Source: Macrolepiota albuminosa (lineage: Eukaryota; Basidiomycota; Agaricomycetes; Agaricales; Agaricaceae). From it: a stretch of DNA of 64,000 nucleotides. Below, piece after piece: positions 12,964 through 24,840 of the stretch. Made by a program: the position numbers and the translations under genes. The notes beneath the pieces were generated by a model that saw only the letters and a program-made list of their open reading frames with translations, had not been told where the DNA came from and ran no database searches. The number at the start of each line of letters is the position of its first letter. The first letter of the stretch is position 1. Where the stretch lies: the NCBI GenBank assembly GCA_027475525.1, contig JAMWFC010000055.1, positions 2,877,042-2,941,041 of the forward strand, written 5' to 3'.

Positions 12964-15011
12964 GATAGAACTCCACACAGGCTAGGCGCATCAATGGCAG
13001 GCTTGGTGTTGGCACCAGAAACCTTGCCGCACTTGTTTCAAATTTGGTGCACATGTTTTATCCATTTTAAGCCATTCCTGACAGCCACACATGACAACCG
13101 ATGTACCCGATCAGTAATAGCGCTGACAGCAGCCAGAATGACAAGTGACAGTTGGCATCACACTGTCAGCAAGCATTGACAGATGGCATCACTCAGACAG
13201 CATGTGGTATCACTAGCTGGCAGCAGCACTTAAGAGTAGGAATGATGGTATTTCACTGTGACTAACAGCCTAGCATTTCACTCTGATGCCTGGCACCGCT
13301 TAGTGCCTTTTTGTTACTTGGACAGACAGTATTTTTGTTAACTTCTCAATATTTAGTTTAATGCACAGCGACTACTTACACTCTTTCTAGTTTGCCGCTG
13401 ATAGGCTTCTACTCGGACTGAGCGCATCAAGGGATATTATAGGCCAACCAACACTTGACGTACTCAGGACTCTAGCGACCAGTTGGGAATATAGAGCAGC
13501 TCTAGCTCTGGCAAACTACTACAGGATTTAGAAATTTATCCTAACCCCTAGCTACCAAGCCTTCAGCGCACTCTTTTCACCTAGCCCAAGGACGAAGGAG
13601 GCTCATAACGTATAGCGCTAACACGACGGTGGGAGAGGACTCTAACTAAACCCCGATCACTTCCAGAAGGAGCCAGCAGCAGGCGCTGCTATTTGACGAG
13701 GCACTTCAATCAGAAGTCTAAAAGGATCAATGACGGCGGCACTGGATATACTTAAAGCCGACATCTGGACTTGCCAGGAACTAATACAATGAGTAGCGCT
13801 GACATTAGCGCTTACAGCATCTGTCGAGGATTTTCCGACCATACCCCGGAACAGCCTGGCCAATCGGAGTTATAGTAAAAGTGAGCAGACTCGTACAATT
13901 CTAAGTCAATATAGAGTCGCCGCTGGTCGCCGTGGGTCATAACGCCGTTGGTCGCCGTCAGCCATGTGCAAAAGGTCGCCGTTGACAGGTCGCCGTTAGA
14001 GGAAACCACGAGGAGAGGCGCTAGGAGGTAGCGCCGCAGATGGACTTGTATCTTGGCAAACACGGTAGCGCATAGTATATAAAATAGCTACTTTACATGT
14101 ATATAACAACGAATTGTAACCCCTCGAACACACAGTTACACTTAGCGTTCAACTCGCGCTAGCTTCCTTTGACTTCGTCACTAAGTCGGGCGCTAGCTTC
14201 GTCTATCTCGTCTTCATCGTTTACAGTGCCACCTACGGGCACAATACGCTGCACTATTCGTCTTTTCTCCAATATCTTTGCCCAAACTACGACGCTTACC
14301 ATCTGCCAGGTAGCCCCCGAAGTGCTATAATCTAGTGCATCGTTTTACTACCTCCACTCAAGCACACCGGGACCCTGTCAGGACTCCTCACAACTACGCA
14401 CGCCAAGCGCTGGAGACAGTGTTGTACTGCGTATATGTCCAGCGCACCCAACCACAGTTGGCGTCATCACCGCTCCTTGGCAATGCTTAGCAGCTTAGTG
14501 ACGGTGAACTCAGTCTACTATAAATATTTACTGTTGTCACTAGTTAGAAAGTAAGAAACAGAGTACCCCACTTTATACCCCTCAGTTCACCTCGCAGTTC
14601 TGATTTCTTTTGAGCTGACTAAGTTCATAGTCGCCAATTGTCTGAGCACTCTTAGCCTGCTTGCTGCAGTCACGCTTATGGAACCTATGTGCCTTGCACC
14701 TATGGCAGGCATCATGCAGCTTAGTCATTGCTAAGCCTCTAGTTTCCTTCCTGCATCCTCTTGCCACACTTACATGTGTTCATCTTTCCCCTCTTTTAGA
14801 CACATCTTGTCTTTAGCGCACCTTCCTTATATCTCATCCTTGCCAACTATCATTACTAACTTTTACTAAATTTTGCCATTCAACTCATTTTTCTGACTTG
14901 TTTTCTGGGAACTGCCTGGAACTTCCTCAATCTTAGCGCACCCAACACATTGTTACACAGGTCAGTAGCCATAAACTGTATCTGCTACTGATCCACTTTT
15001 GGGCATCATCA
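12964..15011. mobile_element. 2.05-kb nested insertion in Copia RT with 5-bp target duplication
   Basis: The Copia frame breaks after a motif ending HYML and resumes at 15012 with MLGFQIT, the expected continuation. The break is bordered on both sides by ATGCT (12959-12963 and 15012-15016). If the first T belongs to the element, it has ends TGAT..ATCA. The insert is richer in GC than the Copia sequence and dense in AGCGCT/GGCGCT words. No long terminal repeats or transposase are visible. The type is unknown: a non-autonomous LTR-type element or a solo LTR derivative is possible. Confidence 0.7.
14582..14767 (-). other. Short minus-strand frame with Cys/His cluster
   Basis: Within the nested insertion, 61 codons include CHRCKAHRFHKRDC. 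The spacing resembles a retroviral zinc knuckle, but the histidine is one position off the C-X2-C-X4-H-X4-C rule. It could be a gag remnant of the inserted element or chance. Confidence 0.25.
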
Positions 15012-15889
15012 ATGCTTGGATTTCAAATTACTTGTAATCAAAAGAATTGTACTATATAGCTCAATCAATCAGCCTACATCGATTCTATCCTGAACCATTT
15101 TGGAATAAGCAGCTGCCATGAAATTGCGACCCCACTAGCCACAAATCATAATCTGTTGCAATCACCCAAAACTGATGAAGATGCTGAGTAGTATACAAAA
15201 TATGCCAATGGAATCAATTACCTATCAATGATTGGATCACTTCTTTATGCAACTCAAACTTGCCCAGATATCCAATTCACTGTGAGCCTGGTAGCACAAT
15301 TTGCCAACAATCCTGGCATACCACACTTAACGGCATGCAAACATATACTGCATTACCTGAAAGGCACCAAAGGCTATGCTCTAGTCTTGGGTGGGTCTGC
15401 AGATATTGAGGTGAGTCTAGTAGAGTGGAGTGATGCGAACTGGGTGCAAGATCATTACAATCAAAAATCTGTCAGCGGTTGGTGCTACAAGATCAACGGA
15501 AGCGTTATATCATAGTCTTTCAAGAAACAACTCAGTATTGCTACGTCGACCGCTAAAGCTGAATATATAGCTTTGGCAAATTCTACAAGGAAAGCAATTT
15601 GGCTCTGCAATCTGCTCAATGACCTTGATCTTGGGCAAACTAGAGCAACCACTATTTATACTGACAGCACCAGGAGTATCGCTTTCTCTAACAATCCTGT
15701 TGGTCACTCTCGTGCTAAACACATCGACATACATTACCATTTTATATGCGACCAAATAAAAAGAGGTAATATAAAACTGTAATATGCTTTGACACATGAC
15801 ATGATAGCTGACACTCTAACTAAAGCCCTGCCTCACAAAACCTTTGTCAAATATCAAAACAAACTTTAAATCTTACCTCCTCTATTGAC

Positions 15890-15901
15890 GTCAAGTGGGA
15901 G
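15890..15901 (+). promoter_or_regulatory. Polypurine tract of the Copia element
   Basis: The purine-rich AAGTGGGAG lies directly before the 3' LTR start TGTTGAGG, where plus-strand priming takes place in LTR elements. Confidence 0.7.
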
Positions 15902-16216
15902 TGTTGAGGAGAATGACATTTGACTATGGAGACTTACATCAATTCAAGATCACATGTAATTTGTTTGTAATGTACGTTCCACTTACTATACATTTCATTT
16001 TTCTTTTGTTATGTCATAAAACTTCCATGAAATTCAAAATGTTTCACTCTCAAATATAAAATATATACAGATATCTGGAGTTTGAACTGTCTTCAACTTC
16101 AAACTTCAGGTAAGTTATACAAAGTACTCATTTACTTATACTAAATGGTCTTCAACTTTGAACTTCAGATTGTACTACATACGTGAAATACATATATTTT
16201 GCATTATGCTGCAACA
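15902..16216 (+). repeat. Copia 3' LTR
   Basis: It starts TGTTGAGGAG, ends GCAACA, and matches the LTR at 9226-9539 throughout. Confidence 0.9.
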
Positions 16217-16959
16217 ATTGTTCCTCTGCCCTTCTCAGCTCTGCTCCCCTTCATCACCTCTTGGACTTAGCCCAAGATCCTACCCTTTCACCTCTTTAGA
16301 CTCTGGCACCCCACATACACTCCAGAGCACCCTTGTGCCTTACCCAAAACTCTGGAGCTTACCCACTGCTGTTTGGAGACTGCAAAAGTGACCTTTGGAG
16401 GCTATAGCTTAGTCACACAGCTGGCAGAGGGAGGTCCAAAGTGTATTAGAGTATATACTGACAATATCATAATAACTACTCACCTGGCAGAGGAAGACCC
16501 AAAGAAAACAAGTCTAGGGATTCCCTATGCCAGGTTGGATGCTTCTGGGGCCTCTGAAGCATGGAAAACAACTGTACAGTACAACAAAACCTTAAAAACT
16601 TGAAAATTGCCTAACCAAACAAATGCACAAACAAGGCAGGAAAACTCCAGACTTTGGAGGTCAGAAAGGCAAACTCTGGCTTATGTAAGCAGTTTGGAAG
16701 TGGTACTGAAGAGCCCACACTTGTCTGAATGATAGCTAAAGAACTAGAGCACCTCAAGGGCTGAGAATAGTACCAACAGATAGTATTGAAAGAGTAGAAG
16801 CAGTAAAGTTAAAGAATGACAGCAGAAATAAGAGAATAAAGGAATGAAAAGTGAAAGCAGGAAGAAATGAGGAGTCTCCTGACAGAGACACTCCATAGAC
16901 TTTGAGTCTGTCTTGTAAGGACCTGCTTGCAATCAAAAGCCCCCATTGTTAGCAGAACC
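16217..16959. other. Unassigned sequence between Copia and repeat cassette B
   Basis: No recognisable gene. The short open frames here show no family motif. Confidence 0.4.
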
Positions 16960-17500
16960 TGACACTACTGAAAAACAAATCAAAAAGGCAATTCTTTGTC
17001 AGCCCTAGTCAGAACTGACTAATCAGATCATTTTCCAGGCCTTGTCCCATATACTATAGAAGAGCTATGATTCATGCCTTCGGCACGAATTTCGTAGCTC
17101 ATTGGGAGCTTCGTCTCCAAACCCCCCCCCAACTAAGCCTTCACCCTAACCTCACTTCGTTCGGTTAGGGCTCCAAGTATGTATAAAGAACTCAGTGCTT
17201 ATTCCCGGCCTCAACCTCACTTCATTTGGTTAAGGCCTCAGCATTTCACAACTCAGTGCTCATTCCTGGCCTCAACCTCACTGTGTTGGCCTCCGCATTT
17301 CACAACTCAGTGCTCATTCCACAACTCTCAAAGCATTATTGTAAACTAAATTGAATTTTTCAGATTTTATTCAGCATTTATAAATCTTTAAAAAACTAAA
17401 AATCAGTATATTAGTAGCCTTTGAATTTTGAATTTTTCAGATTTTATTCAGCATTTATAAATCTTTAAAAAACTAAAAATCAGTATATTAGTAGCCTTTG
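16960..17500 (+). repeat. Hairpin/AT-tail repeat cassette, copy B
   Basis: In order it shows: a palindrome-type lead (GTCAG..CTGACTAA), the long inverted repeat around GCCTTCGGC, a second hairpin with a TTCGT loop, a run of C, CCCTAACC..GGTTAGGG, GCCTCAACC..GGTTAAGGC, then the AT-rich tail. The inverted repeats are somewhat mutated compared with the copies near 25 kb. Confidence 0.8.
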
Positions 17501-17504
17501 AATT
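17351..17504. repeat. Exact 77-bp tandem duplication (1)
   Basis: 17351-17427 is repeated without change at 17428-17504, inside the AT-rich tail of cassette B. Confidence 0.95.
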
Positions 17505-18180
17505 TCTTCTGATTTTCTGGTGATTTTCCTGGAATTATTTGAGCATTTTCCACTAACATCTCCTGAAAAACAGAGCAATTGAATTTTTCTTGAAATTTTC
17601 AGATTTCTTTAAGCATTTATAAACCTCAAAAAATTCACAATCAGTGTATCAGTACCCTTTGATTTTTTCCTGATTTTTCAGTGATTTTCTTTGAACTTTC
17701 AAGCATATTATACACATATCTACCAAAAAACAAATGAAAAAGGAAGTATTTGTCAGCCTTAGTCATTGATGACTCAGCTGACAAATTTTTAGTTATCACA
17801 TCAAATTCCCACAAAAGTCGTTCCATTCTATATAGACGAGCTACGATTCGTGCCTTCGGCACGAATTTCATAGCTCGTTGGGGGCTTTGCCCCCAAACCC
17901 CCCCCAACTAAGCCTCCACCCTAACCGTGCCTTCGGCACGAATTTCATAGCTCGTTGGGGGCTTTGCCCCCAAACCCCCCCCAACTAAGCCTCCACCCTA
18001 ACCTCACTTCATTCGGTTAGGGCTCCAAGTATGTATAAGTAACTTAGCCTCCACCCCAACCTCATTTCGTTCGGTTAGGGCTTCAAGTATGTATATAAGT
18101 AACTCAGTCTCCACCCCAACCTCACTTCGTTCGGTTAGGGGCTCCAAATATGTATATTAGTAACTCAGCTTCTATCATGA
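17501..18180 (+). repeat. Hairpin/AT-tail repeat cassette, copy C
   Basis: A second, head-to-tail cassette. It has an AT-rich stretch, a TTAGTCATTGATGACT-like lead, the long hairpin at 17838-17877, the GGGGGC..GCCCCC hairpin, then about three 60-66 bp units each containing CCTAACCTCACTTCGTTCGG-type arms followed by AAGTATGTATA. It adjoins the 3' side of the Helitron. Confidence 0.8.
17849..18002. repeat. Exact 77-bp tandem duplication (2)
   Basis: 17849-17925 is repeated at 17926-18002. The duplicated segment contains half of the long hairpin and the whole C-rich hairpin of cassette C. Confidence 0.95.
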
Positions 18181-18760
18181 TCTTACTTTTATAATGTCTT
18201 ACTGATTCCAGCATATGTTTTTAATGAATAGAAAGTTTTACATTTATCAAGAAATGATGCTACAAATCCAAGTTATATATATTCTATTAGTACAGTATCA
18301 ACAAATATCAAGTCAAATGCTAAAATATAAAAGTTAGTAATAAGTAGGTAATTAAACATCACACTCACATTTGTAAACCCAAGAAACAATGCTATAATTC
18401 CAAGTTATATGTACAGTATCAAGTTAGATGCTAAAATATAAAGTTAGTAATAAGTAGTTAATTAACAATCACACTTACATTTGTAAACCATTGAGAACTT
18501 CTTGATATACAATATTTGCAGTTGTTTTTGATGTATTTTCTTCTGATAAAATCACCTTGATACGATCTCCTGATGTGCATCGAGAAAGTGCAACATAAAG
18601 TTGGCCATGTGTAAAAACAGGTGATCGAAGGTCCAATCCAACATGCTTGACTGATTGCCCTTGAGACTTGTTAATAGTCATAGCAAAGGCCAATCGAATT
18701 GGAAACTGTCTCCTGCGTAATGGTATGGGCAAATCCTCTTCAGAGGCATCTAGATTGATC

Positions 18761-18914
18761 CTTGGAATCAAAACAGTTGAACCTGCAAACTTGGCATCTC
18801 CACTGATAATATGACATCTGAGGACTCTGGTGCTGATCTTGGAATCAAAACAGTTGAACCTGCAAACTTGGCATCTCCACTGATAATATGACATCTGAGG
18901 ACTCTGGTGCTGAT
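18761..18914. repeat. Exact 77-bp tandem duplication (3)
   Basis: 18761-18837 equals 18838-18914. It lies in the helicase C-terminal region and shifts the frame; deleting one copy rejoins the two helicase frames. Confidence 0.95.
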
Positions 18915-21466
18915 AAGAGTGACAATCATTCTTGTTCCATTGCAAAGTCCTTTGGTTGCGTCCAGATTCCTGAGGAGCATGACAGGAACTCCAATCTTCA
19001 AAGCCAGTTTAGCTAAAGGCAAACTACTGGCTTTCAAAGAGTTGAGATATTCCACAGGATATAAGGCAAGGCCATCAGGATTCCTGTTATTAGAGAGAAC
19101 AGAATCTGCACTCTGTAAAATCCTTTCTTCCCCTGGATACCTCTCTAGAACTTCTGCATTGATCACCTCTATATCAGAGTTCTTGCTAGAGAGAATAGTC
19201 TGGTCCAGGTAATACTGATCATTTTGAGGATGACCAATATCAGGATATGTGGAAGAAATCAATCCAGTGATAGAATTGTCATCACAGATCATCCTTTCAG
19301 GCAGTTTGACTGTTTCTCCAGGTCCTAGATTTTTCCCTGCACCAACATCCAACAACCAAGCTGCATGAGCAATATTCTCTGCAGTCTGATCCAATCTCAT
19401 ATTTTGGACCAAGTAATGGACTTGAATATGATTCCAAAGTCGGCCCTTTTTGAGTGAAGCAGCAATCATCTGCTGCTTAAGTCCATGTGAAACCACTGGA
19501 AGAGTTTGTCTGAAGTCCCCTCCAAAAATCACAGTAACTCCACCAAAGGAAATGTCATTATTAAAGATGTCCCTGAAGCCACAATCTACAGAGTCAATGG
19601 CATTTTTGTGTTGCATTGGAACTTCATCCTAAATAACAACTTTGGTGCGAAGTATGAGCTGTGGTAACTGGGTTCCTCTCTTGATATTGACAATGGATAT
19701 GTCAAGAGCAGGAATGGGAATTTTGAATCTTGAATGAGCTGTCCTACCCCCTTCCAACAATAAGGCAGCAATGCCAGATGATGCTACACATAATGCCACA
19801 TCTCCATGAGAACAAACTGCAGCAGCCAGAGTATTGCAGACAAAGGTTTTGCCACATCCTCCAGCACTGTGAATGAATAGCATCCTGCCCAAATTGTTGT
19901 TCACAGAATCCATGACAGCATCAAAAGTCTCCAGTTGTTCCACATTGAACTTGGCTTTGTTTCCCTCCACTCTTTGCTTGAGGTCCTCAACATCATAATT
20001 AGTTTCATCTTCCAAAAGTCTATTGCCTAGAAGATTGATCAGTATTCAAGTCAATCTCTTATGCAAATGCCAATTACCTGGAACTATATTCCAATTCTGT
20101 TGAGCCTCTGGCATGTTGGGAAAGTCTTTCAGAGTTTTTCCAAAATTCATCAAAGTGTCATTGATGAGATAAAGGCCATAGTCATAGACATCCTCATTGG
20201 TAAAGACTCGGTCCCTGTATTGCCTAGTATGTTCCAATCTGTGTCGAAGATCATCACAGATAGAATGTTTGAATTCGTCCCATAGAGCCTCAGGAGTGGC
20301 AGGAGCACAGTGGAATAGAATAGTGCAAAACAGCTGCCTGAGAGCTGATCCTAGTTGGATTGGAGCAGCTTCAGTGAGACACTGCCTCCATTCTGCATCA
20401 TCCTCCAAAAGACCTAGAGCCTTGCATGCTTCTTGATAAGTGGGATAGATATGGCCATTAACTGTCCTGAGATCAGCCCATGAAGTTGCATTGGTTACAA
20501 CAGTCAAGAGCATCCTGAGATAGAACCTTTCTCCCTGTCTTGGTGAAGCAAAATACATCCTTCCAATTGCTGTCCCTCTCTGCCTCTCCTTCCAACTCTG
20601 TTTAGATGCTTCATAAACAAACTTGGTTGGAAAGTTCTGATAAGTGGTGTTATTATTGGGAAACCTGGTATTGGCTTCAAACCAAGCTGTGAGTGCAGTC
20701 TTGTCTGCATTAGGTCTAGCAGCTACCACCTGTATTGGTTCATCATCTGGGAAATAGACTTCATGCTGGTTTTCCAAGTGCACAGGCAATCTGTACACTG
20801 AAGGATATTCAGCATGCATGTTGAATTCAAAGATGTGCCAGCAAGCCTCAGGAGCAGAAATGTATCTGGCATCCAAGTGTTCTTTGATTTCATCCCTCTC
20901 CTCCCTAGCAATCTCCAAAGTTGTCCTATCATGGCCCTTGTAGATGTACTTGTGAATGTATTTGATTGCATCCACTGAAGCACAGACTTCCACATTGATA
21001 TGACATTGGAATTTGGCTGAGAGATATGGATTGTATGGGACAACATTGCGATTGTCATAATGACGACCATGCTTTTCAAAAAAGTGGCCATTGTTAGGTC
21101 TGGCATATTGGGGATAGCCATCATCACCATACTGTGTAGCTTCCTGAAATTCCTTGAGATATCTCTTGGAACATTTGCCATCTACCATGCACTTGGCATT
21201 GGGAAAATCTGCTCCACATGGACCATGAACCATATTGGTAGTAACAACCTAATAACAAAGGTCAGTTACTGCATTGATAATTCAAGCAAAGCCAATACCT
21301 GATACAATTGAGGCTGAGTCACTGGATCAGGAATTTGAGCAGAAACAATAGTGTCCACATGAGCTGCGTCTTTGATCTTGTCGTGATGATGGAAAAAGAT
21401 CAAGATATGTATATGTGGAAGTCCCCTCTTTTGAAATTCAATGGTATGGACAGATGCCACACATTT

Positions 21467-21620
21467 TCCAAATAGACCATCTTTTATGTCCTTCAAAAGA
21501 GCATTCTTCTTGAGTTCAAATACTCTGGCAACAATATCTGGACTCCAAATAGACCATCTTTTATGTCCTTCAAAAGAGCATTCTTCTTGAGTTCAAATAC
21601 TCTGGCAACAATATCTGGAC
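21467..21620. repeat. Exact 77-bp tandem duplication (4)
   Basis: 21467-21543 equals 21544-21620. It lies just 5' of the HUH motif; one copy reads smoothly across KDIKDGLFG into the HUH block, while two copies break the frame. Confidence 0.95.
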
Positions 21621-23670
21621 AATCAGAAGCTGTTTGCCTCTTTCTATTGACCATAGGTTCCTTTAGCAGAGCCTCTTCAATTTCTGGCCACTTTGGATTG
21701 GCAGTCATGGTGATGAAGAGATTTGGTTTATGGAAATGCCTGCAAATAGCCATAGAGTTCTGGAATAGTTGCTGCATGTGTTGCTCACTTCCAACATGAG
21801 AAGAGGGGAGGACCACACGTCGGCTCTGTCTGCGTAAGTCTTCATCTCCAGTAGCCGCATCAACCACTCCTTGATAGACTTCAGCTCTAATCTTCTTTTG
21901 ATTGTGTCAGACCCAATTGAGCTTGTTCTGCTCAGTTGATGCCCATGCATCCACAACATATTGCTGGAATAGTCTGCCACTCCAAAGCAATGCAGCATTA
22001 GCTTCCAAAGCCCTTTGCTGCAGCTTATATGCATAATATGCAGTTTGGCTAACTTTTTTGGCTCTTTGTTCTCCTGCTGGTCCAAATTGAGATTGAATAT
22101 CGGTGTGAAATCCAGGTTCTCCAGTTGGAAATATGATAGTGTAATGCAGAGTGTAATAGGGATATAGATGGCTGATTCGCTTCAATTGGCCTCCATGCAG
22201 ATGCAAGACTATATCGCGATGATCTGATTGTTCCTCAGAACCATCTCCTGGTATAATTGCAGCAACTCCTTCCTGTTCATTAGGGTTGTTATAGCATCAA
22301 CGATCTCCAAAGTCAGCCCTAAGTTGAACAGAAAGCCTTTGTAATTGGCCTTCAGGTACTTCTGTCATAATCTGCTTTGCATGCTTGTATAAGCCAATAA
22401 AGGGATTGACTCTATGAAGCATATCTTGCAAAGAGGCCATTATCTGTGGATCCAATCTAAGATTGCTCTGTTGACGAAAAGCCAATTGTTGATTGTGATC
22501 ATAGAAGTAGAGTTGTGCATATACAGGATGATTGCCTTCAGTTGGAAGCAAAGCACCTGTCAGATGATGGAGCTCTCCATTAATCCTAAAGCTGTATGGG
22601 CCTGGAGCATTGGTAATTGCATGGTCAATCTTTACTCCCAGAGATGTAAATGCAAAAGCAGCATTGTACTGACAGATAGATGCTTTGAAAGCATCAGAAA
22701 GGGGGTGCTGGCCTTGGAGTAGGTCAATCAGTTCTGGGGGTGCATCTGCAAGTCTGGGCAAATCAATCTGGCCTTGTAGACAGCACATGCCAAATTTTTT
22801 ATGATGTCTAGTAGAACTGGTGAGCTTTTCAGCATCCCAATGTAGAGCCTGACAGTGTGGACATATGACATCCATAAGACCAAGATAATGTGCTGAGGGT
22901 TCATCTATATAAGGCTGTCTTCCTCTTGGCAAAGCATTTATGCCTTGAATATGATCAACCCTTTGTAGGATAGGAGGTGCTAATAGATTTTGCACAGGTG
23001 GATCCACATATTCCAAGTCCTCCTCCATATCCTCAGCAGAATCATTTCTAGGATCTTCTGGTAGGACTCTTTAATGCTCCTCTACTACTGCTTGTGCCAA
23101 TTCCTGTTGCCTCTGTTGTTCTTGAACCATAGCCATATGTCTCAGCCTTTCCTGCTCTTGTAATTCTGCTAGTGTGGGAGCTGGCAGAGATGGCATAGAA
23201 TTCTGTACAGATACATTTCTGACTCTTCTAAATGCCAGAGCAGGTAGGGGTGGCACCATAGGCATAGGATTCTGTAAAGGAGTGTTCCATCCTTCAGGCA
23301 GAACAGTTTCAGGAATGTCCACAGGAAGTGGAGCAATAGTAGGCAGGTTGTCTCTTCTATGTATAGGAAGAGGGAGAGCAGGTAGAAGTGGTACCATTCT
23401 GGGCCTATTGTTTCTTCTGGATGTAGAAACAGGTAGAGGTGGCACCATTCTAGGTATAGGATTCTGTAAAGGTCCATCCCATCCTTCAGGCAAAAGAGTT
23501 TGAGGAATGACAATAGCAAATGGATCCTGAGCAACAATAGGCATATTTCCAGACTCTCTACCCCCAGACTCTCTATCCCCAGACCCTATACCCCCAGACT
23601 CTCTATCCCCAGTTCCAAAATGAAGTGGTATAACCACAGAAGTAGATCTTCTACTTCTATGTGCACGACG

Positions 23671-23824
23671 ATCATCAGGATCAGTCATTTGCAACTGTTG
23701 AAGCCTGCTTTCAATCCTAGCCTGCTGTCTTTGACCTTCAGGAGTACATCATCAGGATCAGTCATTTGCAACTGTTGAAGCCTGCTTTCAATCCTAGCCT
23801 GCTGTCTTTGACCTTCAGGAGTAC
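23671..23824. repeat. Exact 77-bp tandem duplication (5)
   Basis: 23671-23747 equals 23748-23824. It covers the N-terminal coding part of the Helitron protein (QMTDPDD region). Confidence 0.95.
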
Positions 23825-23939
23825 TGGATTCAGAATGAGTAGTTGAAGATTGCCTAAATTATTGATTTTTTAAGCATTTCAATAGTTCAAACTCTTTAAA
23901 AGTTACATACATGATGATATATCTAGTATATCAATAGCT

Positions 23940-24345
23940 AGATGTTGTCAAGCTTTCACTAATAAGCTGAATTCAATGTTTATTAGCATTGATCAATAAT
24001 AAATGAACTAATACTAACTGTTTGTAAAGCTTTCACTAATAAGCTGAATTCAATGTTTATTAGCATTGATCAATAATAAATGAACTAATACTAACTGTTT
24101 GTATTGTTAAATAAGCTGAATTGAATATGTATTAGCATTGATCAATAATAAATAAACCAATACTTACTTTGTTGTAATGATTTTGGAATTGTTTGTAGCT
24201 GAATTGAATGTTTATTAATTGATCAATAATAAATAAGCCAATACTTACTTTGTTGTAAATTTGTTTGTAGTGTTGAATAAGCTGAATTCAACATTTGTAA
24301 ACATTGATCAATCAATCAACAAATTGACACTTACTTTGTTTGTAG
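23940..24345. repeat. AT-rich 60-75 bp degenerate tandem repeats upstream of the Helitron gene
   Basis: About five imperfect units share AAGCTGAATTCAATGTTTAT and TTGATCAATAATAAAT. They lie 5' of the Helitron reading frame. They may be promoter-proximal repeats of the element or an unrelated minisatellite. Confidence 0.75.
23950..24103. repeat. Exact 77-bp tandem duplication (6)
   Basis: 23950-24026 equals 24027-24103, embedded in the AT-rich repeats. It differs from its neighbours in being perfect. Confidence 0.95.
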
Positions 24346-24624
24346 TGTCTTCTCACTACAACGGTGAATTTCGAGTTTGTTTGGTCATGTGTGGTCAAAG
24401 AGCACGCGAGGCGTGAAAAGTAGTGTCCACTAAATCGCGTTTGGCCTTTTCTCATCTGGACACCTTCAAAAAATGTCCAAACATAGTATTTATATTAATA
24501 TTAAAGTTTACAATATATATTTTTTATTTTTTATACTCTAAGTACTAAAATTGAGACTCTCAGTACGAAAAATGAGATGTTGTTACCCAAAAAGGAAGGT
24601 TCTTGGTCAGCCTTGGTCAGCATT

Positions 24625-24778
24625 AGTTTTTCCCAGGCGTCGTCCCATATATTATAGACGAGCTACGATTCGTGCCTTCGGCACGAATTTCGTAGCTCGT
24701 TAGTTTTTCCCAGGCGTCGTCCCATATATTATAGACGAGCTACGATTCGTGCCTTCGGCACGAATTTCGTAGCTCGTT
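24625..24778. repeat. Exact 77-bp tandem duplication (7)
   Basis: 24625-24701 equals 24702-24778. The unit contains the entire long hairpin, so the assembly shows it twice. Confidence 0.95.
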
Positions 24779-24840
24779 GGAGGCTTCGCCCCCAAACCCC
24801 CCCCAACTAAGCCTCCACCCTAACCTCACTTCGTTCGGTT

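Larger units (their letters stand above)
9544..15843 (+). pseudogene. Copia gag-pol polyprotein remnant
   Basis: Gag lies at about 9544-10392 and includes an N-terminal FNRNNYHVW block. A degenerate zinc knuckle at about 10418 reads CHNC..KC, with the histidine lost. Protease (about 10570) has LLLDSA where functional copies have DSG. A GAG-pre-integrase block starts at 10993 (MWHRRMEHLS). Integrase (about 11170-11520) keeps QTDN, but the final catalytic Glu is Gly (QNGIAG). Reverse transcriptase (12300-12985) keeps the YMDD box. RNase H (about 15228-15780) keeps SDANW, KAEYIALA and YTDST. At least eight in-frame stops or shifts separate these blocks. The substituted protease and integrase active sites alone would make the copy inactive. 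Confidence 0.9.
9226..16216 (+). mobile_element. Ty1/Copia LTR retrotransposon, degenerate, with nested insertion
   Basis: Two LTRs of about 315 bp bound an internal region with Copia order: gag, protease, integrase, reverse transcriptase, RNase H. LTR ends are TGTTG..CAACA. The element is about 7.0 kb, of which about 2.05 kb (12964-15011) is a secondary insertion in the reverse transcriptase. Many stops and frameshifts make it non-functional. The 5-bp flanks (CTCAT left, ATTGT right) do not match, so no target-site duplication is visible. That fits age or recombination between copies. Confidence 0.93.
18475..23835 (-). mobile_element. Helitron-type DNA transposon, decayed
   Basis: It encodes a Rep/helicase (RepHel) protein on the minus strand, diagnostic of Helitrons. 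The element must extend beyond the coding part, but I could not fix either terminus: no convincing 5' TC end or 3' hairpin plus CTRR was located. Hairpin cassettes in the same orientation flank it on both sides and may or may not belong to it. Confidence 0.85.
18475..23835 (-). pseudogene. Helitron Rep-PIF1 helicase (RepHel) pseudogene
   Basis: From the 5' (right) end: a proline-rich leader, a Cys-rich block (CPHC..HW..CC, about 22890-22790), and a Helitron_like_N domain. The HUH replication-initiation motif is GLPHIHIL near 21400, and the catalytic tyrosine pair is YIHKY near 20955. A PIF1-type helicase follows with Walker A AGGCGKT near 19850, Walker B DEVPM at 19620, GGDFRQTLP, and the C-terminal INKSQGQS and YVALSR motifs. 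A 50-bp intron lies at 21249-21298. In-frame stops sit at 23071, 22297, 21907, 20046 and 19629; the last replaces the Trp normally before the DE box. Two further breaks, at 21467 and 18761, come from 77-bp duplications that are probably assembly errors. Confidence 0.9.

Noticed and set aside
17838..17877. Hairpin with the flanking CTATATAG as the 3' terminus of the Helitron
   Set aside because: On the minus strand the hairpin is followed by CTAT, not CTRR, and the same hairpin also occurs on the far side of the Helitron, so it does not mark one end.
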